DNA from: Nymphaea colorata | Taxonomy: Eukaryota > Streptophyta > Magnoliopsida > Nymphaeales > Nymphaeaceae | DNA: 64,000 bases | Direction of reading: 5' to 3' | NCBI RefSeq assembly: GCF_008831285.2 | Contig: NC_045143.1 | Location: forward strand, 5,961,503-6,025,502 | In this document: one piece after another, positions 56,820 through 64,000 of the stretch | Numbering within the stretch: position 1 is the first letter of the stretch | Layout of the letters: every line of letters begins with the position of its first letter | Notes under the pieces: model-generated | What the model was told of the DNA's origin: nothing | The model's database searches: none | Seen by the model: only the letters and a program-made list of their open reading frames with translations | Made by a program: the position numbers and the translations under genes

Positions 56820-57991
56820 TCATTCGCAGTCAGGACCGTGTCCTTGGCCACCAAAGTAGATGTGATCTTTAAACATGTGTGTTTGGTAGATCAGATCATA
56901 GCAGTTGGAATTGGAGATCAGAGCCTCATGATCGGGGAGCCTCTTGAATTTGCCGTCGCCGTTCATGTATCTGATGTCGCCGGCGAAACTGACGGTGCCG
57001 TAGTTGTCATCTTTCTTGCTCGGAGGTTCTCCGCTGCCCATCTGAGTTTCGGTGTGAAGTCCTCTAGGGAATGTGTCCGTAACGGATCCACCATAAATGG
57101 TAGTGTTGGCCCAGCTGCTCAGGTGGGAGAAGAGTTTGCCCGGCCAATATCCCACTTGCTTGTCGTCGACGGTAAGAATCCAGTTTCCTGTTTTCATGTC
57201 CTGCATGCGAGAAAATTTGATTGGCAGTCATCAAATTCGTTCCAAACGAAGTATGAATCCAAATGCTGTCACATGTGTAAGTTAAAAAATCATTGCAACA
57301 GACATATATGTCATCTTGTGCAGGAACGCTTTCAGATCCTTTCTGAAACATTCACTTACTTTGAAGATGGCGAATTTCAAGGTGTACTGGTGCTTCTTGT
57401 CACCTTTCCTGGAAGTGGCGATCGTTTGCCCAATGGTTATGTCTTCGCCCGTTTGAACGAAGCCTCCACAGTTCAAGTTGTAGCAAGGAGCGGTAGAGGA
57501 GCTCTGCCGGTTTACAGATCACGTTATATTTGCATGGTTAAGAAACAGTGATGCACCAGAGATCAGAGATAGAGACTTACATGCCACTGCAGGAAAATTC
57601 TGGTTTGGTAGTCACCGAACAACGCCGGATTGACCTGTGAATTTGATTAAAATGGAAGCATATTACATTTCATTCAACAATATTCTTCTTTTCAGTACTT
57701 ATTTCTTTGATATTATTTAGAAACTTGTGTTATGTAGGAAGTAATTGACTGAAATGAAGTTTGGACTGCTGACTTACCGCCCATCCTGCCCAAAGTGATT
57801 CAGTATCTTTGACTCCAGCATTAACGACAATAGCACTAAGGCTCGTCTCGTTTATTGACGCAACATGAGGGTTCCAGACGTTCAGTTCGGCAGATGCTCC
57901 AAACACTCCATATCCTTTTGGGAACACCCCTCGCAACCACGCATTCTGCCACGTTCCCATATTCAGTTGTTAATCGAAATTACACTTCAAA

Positions 57992-58066
<75 letters not shown>

Positions 58067-59191
58067 CATGCCTCTCAGACAGCTGAATGAATATCATCCA
58101 AACAGTCGAGGATTTCAGCTTTTACACACATATATATACATAAGTTGAATTCCTCCGTCTATCCAATCTCTCACACATGCAGTTTAATGCAAGCACAGCG
58201 TTGTGTATGTGAGAGACTAGAAGACATCCCGATGGAGAGAGGAGAGAGAAATCAACGTTATATATATATATATATATATGACTAAATGTGCCTACAGAAA
58301 TATGTATATATGTTATAGTTGAAAGGGTACTAGAAAAGTAGTGGAGTAAAATTTACAAACCTCTTGAATTTTTTCGGCAGCATAGTCGATTGGATCGTCA
58401 TTGGTAATCTTGAGGGATGCATGGGGGAGGGTATGGCCGGGGCGGAGGTTGGGGACGGATCTGAGGATGGGCACCGTGCCTGCCGGGCAGCTTCCGCTCT
58501 TGCGCCAATTGGACAAGGACCTATGTGTTCGGGACGAATTTGTCTGTTCTAATCCTTCGGGGACAAAAGAAGGCCTCACCTGCACCCGCCATTCATCTCT
58601 TGTCGTTAGAAGAGCAACGGAAGAACTCACCACTCTTTTACTTATAAGGCAGGCCGAACGGTGCACATAAAAAAGCTCGTTCGGTCCGGTCATAGAACAG
58701 AAACATATCAGGGATGTCAATTATATCAGATTTGGTCCAAAATAAAAAACTTGGATATGAAAAAAATTTAAATATCCGATTAAGCAATCGGATCACATTC
58801 AGATTTAAGAAATGACATTCAATCAGGTTAGGATTCTTATGTACATAAATATCCAATTGGATTATGATTCTGATCAAATTTCAGGTTTGGATTCAGACTC
58901 AGGTATTACTTTTCTTTGTTCATTTTCCAATCTGAATATATGAATTTTCAAAAAAAAACAGTAAAGGTTATCTGATGATTCGAGTTGACATCCCTACTTC
59001 TTAACATGAGAGAGAGAAAGAGAAAAAAAGAAAGAAAGACCTGAATTTTATGGTCCTTGAGCAAGGGGTTGTCAAAGGCTGGTTGAGCGTATATATCCAC
59101 ACAGTCGATCACATCACCATCCTTACTCTGCAACGCATAAACAGAGAATCAATTAGCACCAGAAAGAATACCAACGAAGCCATCATGGGCA

Positions 59192-59229
<38 letters not shown>

Positions 59230-59376
59230 AGAGGAGAAGAAACCAACATGGATGGTAAGCACAGGCTGTTTGCTAGGCACAGTGGCTGGCCTCGCCAATT
59301 CGTAGGCCTTCCTTCCAAAGGACCTTCCTTCGACCGATGAGCAGAGCAGCAACGCGAGCACAAGGAAAGGAAACAT
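56820..59376 (-). CDS. Neprosin/DUF239-family secreted protein, intact, probably without peptidase activity
   Basis: Seven exons on the minus strand join in frame to 393 aa: 59376-59248, 59127-59041, 58579-58361, 57945-57778, 57634-57581, 57503-57360 and 57200-56820. The signal peptide [17 protein letters not shown] is followed by the activation-peptide domain ([32 protein letters not shown]) and then the neprosin domain: [80 protein letters not shown]. Active neprosins are Pro-cleaving glutamic peptidases with one Glu in the IEAGW motif and one in WGGEV. Here the aligned residues are Trp197 (LWAGW) and Ser306 (YGGSV). All family cysteines I can place are kept and no stop interrupts the frame. 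It is probably secreted to the apoplast; its present role is unknown. A TATA box lies about 70 bases upstream. Confidence 0.88.
57990..58063 (+). repeat. Compound (CT)n(TA)n microsatellite in neprosin intron 3
   Basis: CT run (with one TTT break) directly followed by TA. It lies between exons 3 and 4 of the neprosin gene. A further TA run is at 58258-58279. Confidence 0.9.
58709..58997 (+). mobile_element. Small hAT-like MITE in neprosin intron 2
   Basis: About 289 bases bounded by CAGGGATGTCAAT on the left and TTGACATCCCTA on the right, which are inverted copies of each other. The interior is AT-rich with many GGATTC/GATTTGG words and no coding frame. TIRs of the CAGGGATGTCAA type are common on hAT-derived MITEs. 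No clear 8-bp target duplication is left. Diverged relatives appear near 7890-8318, 10290-10798, 44921 and 51950. Confidence 0.55.
59196..59222 (+). repeat. (TA)n microsatellite in neprosin intron 1
   Basis: About 27 bases of TA (with one G) just inside the first intron of the neprosin gene. Confidence 0.9.
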
Positions 59377-59443
59377 GGTTGCTCAGTGTGAAGAACGATC
59401 AACCAACCTACAAGATGCAAGTGAAGATGAACACAGGAGTGCG

Positions 59444-59454
59444 TTTATATATAT
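59444..59454 (-). promoter_or_regulatory. TATA box of the intact neprosin gene
   Basis: The minus strand reads TATATATAAA about 70 bases upstream of the ATG at 59376. This spacing suits a short leader. The motif supports the view that this copy still has a working core promoter. Confidence 0.6.
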
Positions 59455-60032
59455 AGGTTTTTCCTTTCCTTTTTCTCTTCTGATTACTTTCTGTGACGGA
59501 CGATTACGATATCCATTTCCCGAAAGCCCAAAGGTGTGGTCTCCTTTTCAGTCTCTCCGTTTTTCTCTCAACCTGGAAAACGTCCATAATTTTGAGAGAG
59601 CACCATTAAGTTCAGGAGGAGTGCACTGGCTAAATAAGAGCAGAAAAGATTGTCCCGATCAGTTTGGCTGTGATTTTGGCATAATTGGAAAGATACATGT
59701 GATTGGGGAGCGATACCGTATAATTAAAATTATAGGGCTTCTCTTTATGAAACATATTCAGTTACACGAATTCCATTTTGATGTTGCAGAAACAAAGAAC
59801 TTACTTGAGAAAGCTTTTCTTCAGACTTCTATTCGGTTACTTAACTTTCTGATGCTGCAAATAGAATGCCTTGACTATATGTATTACAAATACTCAAGGG
59901 TGAAAATGTAGTTTTTTAGATTACTTTACTAACTTTACTAACCAACAAAGGACTGCCCCTTAAGTTTCACGGTACATTTGTTAGTGTTTGATGGAAGAAG
60001 GGAAATATGTATCGTTTTCGCTTCTCTACAAG

Positions 60033-60086
60033 CTAAACCCTAAACCCTAAACCCTAACCCTAACCCTAAACCCTAAACCCTAAACC
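60033..60086 (+). repeat. Interstitial telomere-type repeat
   Basis: Eight consecutive units, six CTAAACC and two CTAACC, 54 bases in all. This is the Arabidopsis-type plant telomere repeat, 657 bases upstream of the neprosin start codon and about 120 bases before the left end of the 1.68-kb tandem duplication. Confidence 0.95.
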
Positions 60087-60475
60087 ACGCTCCCTAACAG
60101 GGGGAGGAGCTCTTCACGTCCCTCCCTCTTATGGGCTGTGCGTATTTATATAACCTGCTCCATCCTAAATCTAGAGATATTGGAAAGGTTAGATTGAAAA
60201 AATGGGCTTGAGAAATAGCTAAAAAATGACTGCTATTATGAAAGATTTTATATTTTCTTTGGTTAGTTCTTAATACTGTAAGGAACTTACACATGTTGAC
60301 TAAAAAAACATCATTAGTGAATCATTAGTTAATGCACAAGAGGCAAACGACTTATGTAACTCGATATGTGCTTCAAATCTTTAATTACTTTATAAGAACT
60401 AATTGATTCCATTCTGCTTAAATAGAGTGAATTTTAGAAGGAATCTTGAGGTGAAGATTATATTAATAGTAAAGT

Positions 60476-60495
60476 TGTGTGTGTGTGTGTGTGTG
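60476..60495 (+). repeat. (TG)n microsatellite in duplication copy one
   Basis: About 20 bases of TG between ATTAATAGTAAAGT and GGTTTTTTCCAA. The same place in copy two (62153-62181) holds a TC run. Confidence 0.9.
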
Positions 60496-61153
60496 GTTTT
60501 TTCCAATGGGGGCAGGCCAGAAGTTCATCTTTCGGGTGCTCAACATTCTTTATTAAGTGTGTTGTCCTGAATCTTTTTCTCATCTACTTAATCCCAAGGA
60601 AGTGTATGTTCTTTCTGGTAGGCTGTCTTCCCACTTGGTATGCTTGCATACTGTACATTTACTGTGTCTGGTCCCTCCATTAAAGATACAACCCTCAAAA
60701 GGACCTTTCATTTTTCATTTAGGCAACTTTTTTTTATGATATGGACATCGGTCCTTTGCATGGTTTGTAATGCTTCTGGCTTCCCTTACTATGTGGAATC
60801 TTTGTTCTAAATCTTTTGGGGACTTTAGGAGTTGTTTGGCAATGAAAACAGTTAGTTGAATTTGTCATATAAATTAGGGCAGATTCATAAAAGTAGGCAA
60901 CATACTATTTTAAGAATCGGCCCCAACTTTTAAGTAGATTTATAAAATAATAATAATAAACTGTTACTGTTACCAATCAACCCATTAAGATTTCATCTCC
61001 CACCTTTAGAGTGGAAGAGATTGAGCCTCCCTACAATGAAAGAGCGGAAGCAATTCAAAATGTCCAAACATCGTACATGTCATGTGTCACGGGCTGTGTA
61101 CATTCCACCCATTCTCCTTAAATTTTTAGTAATGTCGAATGAATGATTTCTAG

Positions 61154-61330
61154 TACTAGCGGAGTCAGAAATTTTTTTAGGTGAGAGCACTCATTCAATA
61201 CCTTTAATTTATTTGGGGCTTTTACATGTGTAATAGTCAAATATGTTAAAAAATTAACATATATATTAAACAAATTTTGTGATGCAGGTGTGGGCAACTG
61301 CCCACACCAACCACCATGTGGCTACGCCAC
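61154..61330 (+). mobile_element. MULE-like MITE with 10-bp target-site duplication
   Basis: A 177-bp AT-rich element flanked by the direct repeat TGATTTCTAG (61144-61153 and 61331-61340). Its ends are imperfect inverted repeats: AGCGGAGTCAGA on the left and, read from the right, GGCGTAGCCACA. A near-terminal perfect hairpin GGTGTGGGCA/TGCCCACACC sits at 61287-61308 with a 2-base loop. Target duplications of 9-11 bp are typical of Mutator-like elements. There is no coding capacity. The paralogous copy at about 62990 has a single TTCTAGGG and no element. Confidence 0.7.
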
Positions 61331-62150
61331 TGATTTCTAGGGATGGGAAAAGACTAAACATTTGGTCCAAAACTAAGGGCTGGGGATTCCTTTTACTTTT
61401 GGTGCAGACATAAATGGCAGATTCATGGGATACTCTCATGTTTTCTCTGTTGTCAAATGACCTCTTAGAGGCGGTTTGGAAAAAATAATTGTATGTTACT
61501 ATTCTCAAACGAATTCTATAGCTGTTTGGGAACAACAACAATATGTTATTATTTCATTTATCTACCTTAAAAATTGGGTTTGATTCATGAACCACTTTTT
61601 AAAGGACCCAGCAAATCTAATCAATTTTTTGGAATAACATCAAATTACTGTTTCCAAACGGCCCTTTAGGAGTAGTTTCACAATAGAGACACCGCCTCAA
61701 TGCTTGGAATAAGTTTATCATTTCATGAATCTACTTTAAATATTCGAGCAGATTCGTAAAACAATAGTTGTAACGTTTGATGAACCTGCTCCAGTTGTTG
61801 GACAGATTCATGGGACACTTACAATATGTCCAGGCTGCCAAACACCTCTCAATACAAAATTGTGGGTCTAAAAACTGCATGTTTTCCATCCCCTCTTTCA
61901 GAAATAACTAAAAATGAAGACTACTATGAAAAATTTTATTTTTTCTTTGGTTAGTTCTTACTACTGTAATGAACTTACACATGTTGACTAAAAAGACATC
62001 ATTAGTTAATCCACTAGAGGCAAACGACTTAGGTAACTTGATATGTGCGTCAAATCTTTAATTACGTTTATGAGTATAAGAATTAATTGATGTCATTCTG
62101 TTTAAATAGAGTGAACAGAAGGAATCTTGAGGGGAAGATTATATTAATAG

Positions 62151-62152
<2 letters not shown>

Positions 62153-62181
<29 letters not shown>
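62153..62181 (+). repeat. (TC)n microsatellite in duplication copy two
   Basis: About 29 bases of TC in the position where copy one has TG. Confidence 0.9.
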
Positions 62182-62184
<3 letters not shown>

Positions 62185-63010
62185 TTTTTCCAACGGGGGC
62201 CGGCCAGAAGTTCAACTTTCGGGTGCTCAACATTCTTCATTAAGTGTGTTGTCTTGAATCTTTTGCTCATCTACTTAATGCCAAAGAAGTGTATGTTCTT
62301 TCTGGCAGGCTGTCTTCCCACTTAGTATGCTTGCATATTATACATTTATTGTGCCTGGTCCCTCCATTAAAGATACCACCCTCAAAAGGACCTTTCATTT
62401 TCATTTAGGCAACTCGTTTTGATGAAATGGGCATTGATCCTTGGCATGGTTTGTAATGCTTCTGGGATTAGGGTGGCTTCCATTACTGTGTGGAATCTTT
62501 GTCCTAAATCTTTTGAGGATTTTAGGAGCTGTATGGCAATGAAAATAGTTTGTTAAATTTGTCACATAAATGAAGACCGATTCACAAAATAGTGTAACAA
62601 GCTATTTTAAGAATCAGCCCTAATTTTTAAGTAGATTTATAAACTAATAATAAATTGTTACTGTTTCCAAACAACCCCTTAAGAGTGGAAGAGATTGAGG
62701 CTCTCCACAATGAAAGAACGGAAGCAATTCAAAATGTCCAAACATCATACCTTAGGGGCTGTGTATGGTGCAACCCAGTGCACATAACCACCTAAAAGAG
62801 GCGTCGAGTGCTTCTTCTTGATTTATTGTGTGGTGTACCACTTGGATTACTGGGAATGACATGGCTTTCTAGTTTTTATGGATCACACCTTGACTTGTAG
62901 AAGAGGATTTTTATTTTCATTTTTTTTTTTTGTATTCCGATTATTATTTACCGTTGTTTCTAGATGTTCCGCTTATTGCACCCATTCTCGACTTCTAGGG
63001 ATGGGAAAAG

Positions 63011-63828
63011 AGCAAACAGAGGATCATTGAAAGGGCGGAGCTAAAAATTTTTCATAACGAAGTGAAATTAAAGTTTCTAAACTTTGACAAAAACCAAAAT
63101 ACTTAACTGCATGCCTTCTTGAGGGAGGTGCAATTCACTAAGGGGGCATTTCATAGCCTCAGATTAAATATCCTCAGAATTTGACAACCAATATTTAATA
63201 TTTGACCCTCCTCCTCCGATCTTAAATCCGACCTTTTTTTAATATAATACAAAGAAGTAAAATAAGGGTTTTAGTTATAGTTTTGATTTAACATGAAATT
63301 AGTTTGCCCAACCATGAATTTTACCACGAATCTTTTATCACATCAGCAAAACACGTACATCAAATCCATAGTTGCAATATGAAGTAATTAAATGCCTAAA
63401 ATGTCGGTAATCAAGTAAGTTTACTGATCCATAAGATGTAAAAGAGATTCAATCGGCACTATGTCTCGCGGATTGATATAAACAATAGGGATAAAAAGAC
63501 ATAAATGCCCTTTATAACAGAGAAAATGGAAAAAAACACAACCCTCCCAATAAGGATAAGATCGAAAGAGTCAGAAAGTAACTTTTTAAAGAGTTAAGGA
63601 TAAAAATGCCCTTACAAAAAACAAAAAACAAACTATGACTACATCAAATAACTAAGTTTCGAAAGGGAAAAGGACATACAACATTATTCTAATATGACCC
63701 TCTTATGGATACTCGATAGATTACTATGCGCATGGATTCATGACATATTTAAGTTGATGAGGTCTGACATTAATCAGACTGATCTAGCTTTTCCCCATTT
63801 TTTTCTCTCGTTGGTCCAAGAAAGATCC
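63011..63828. other. Intergenic, 3' flank of the next neprosin copy
   Basis: AT-rich. GGGCGGAGCTAAAAATTTTT at about 63037 matches the start motif of the MULE-like small-element family, but the right end could not be placed. The last ~60 bases before 63829 match the 3' flank of the neprosin gene at 56820, so the duplication that made these copies extended past the stop codon. Confidence 0.5.
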
Positions 63829-64000
63829 TCATTCGCAGTCGGGACCGTGTCCATGGCCGCCAAAGTAGATGTTATCTTTGAACATGTGGGCTTGGTGGAT
63901 CAGATCATAGCAGTTGGAGTTGGTGATCAGAGCCTCGTGCTTGGGGAGCCTCTTGAAATCGCCGTCGCCGTTCATGTATTTGATGTCGGCGATGAAGCTG
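63829..64000 (-). CDS. Neprosin/DUF239-family gene, 3' end only (runs off window)
   Basis: Open minus-strand frame of 56 codons plus a partial one at the edge. It reads [39 protein letters not shown] and IYFGGHGHGPDCE, with the stop at 63829-63831. It is very close to the end of the intact gene at 56820 (which has [19 protein letters not shown]), with the same orientation and a shared 3' flank, so it is a tandem paralogue. Whether the rest is intact, and whether the catalytic Glu positions are kept, lies outside the window. Confidence 0.85.
   Translation of the reverse strand, partial: SFIADIKYMNGDGDFKRLPKHEALITNSNCYDLIHQAHMFKDNIYFGGHGHGPDCE

Larger units (their letters stand above)
60206..63010 (+). 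repeat. ~1.68-kb tandem duplication, non-coding
   Basis: Sequence from about 60206-61345 recurs at about 61900-63010. GAATCTTGAG occurs at 60441 and 62122 (offset 1681), and GAAAGAGCGGAAGC / GAAAGAACGGAAGC at 61038 and 62712 (offset 1674). Long stretches match at roughly nine bases in ten by eye. Copy one carries a 177-bp MITE (61154-61330); copy two has about 210 extra bases (62768-62985). The unit has no recognisable gene. About 550 bases between the copies (61345-61900) have no counterpart to the right within the window. Confidence 0.85.

Overview
This window is nuclear DNA of a flowering plant. The genes have plant-type introns with GT..AG borders, the intergenic DNA is AT-rich with many (CT)n/(TA)n microsatellites and small degraded transposons, and several proteins belong to plant-specific families: ELF3, a HECATE-clade bHLH, neprosin/DUF239 and the plastid fatty-acid exporter FAX1. 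I cannot place it more narrowly than angiosperm from the sequence alone.

Layout. 1-192: possible last exon of an unidentified gene. 3216-4439 (+): bHLH87-like transcription factor. 6-12 kb: repeat-rich, with a six-copy ~145-bp tandem array at 8771-9645. 12329-12754 (-): small secreted prolamin/ECA1-like protein. 15115-22470 (+): EARLY FLOWERING 3 in four exons, with a GAA microsatellite running into its start codon. 24720-25640 (+): intronless serine acetyltransferase. 29310-36152 (-): DEAD-box RNA helicase RH10 (DDX47/Rrp3 type), 13 coding exons rebuilt in frame. 38.0-40.7 kb (+): decayed neprosin gene. 43818-44108 (-): 96-aa protein of unknown function with an acidic tail. 47336-51673 (-): FAX1, seven exons. 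52.7-55.4 kb (-): second neprosin pseudogene, interrupted by a fragment of the proteasome gene RPN8. 56820-59376 (-): intact seven-exon neprosin-family gene. 60.0-63.0 kb: interstitial telomere repeats and a ~1.68-kb tandem duplication. 63829-64000 (-): 3' end of a further neprosin copy that runs off the window.

The housekeeping genes (SAT, RH10, FAX1) are unrelated in function. Two relationships stand out. The bHLH87-like gene lies next to ELF3, as bHLH87 lies next to the ELF3 relative EEC in Arabidopsis (recalled from memory). The right-hand 26 kb is an expanding and decaying neprosin cluster whose only intact complete member lacks both glutamates expected of the glutamic-peptidase active site. 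Exons were assembled by eye from reading frame and splice consensus; no alignment or expression data were available.
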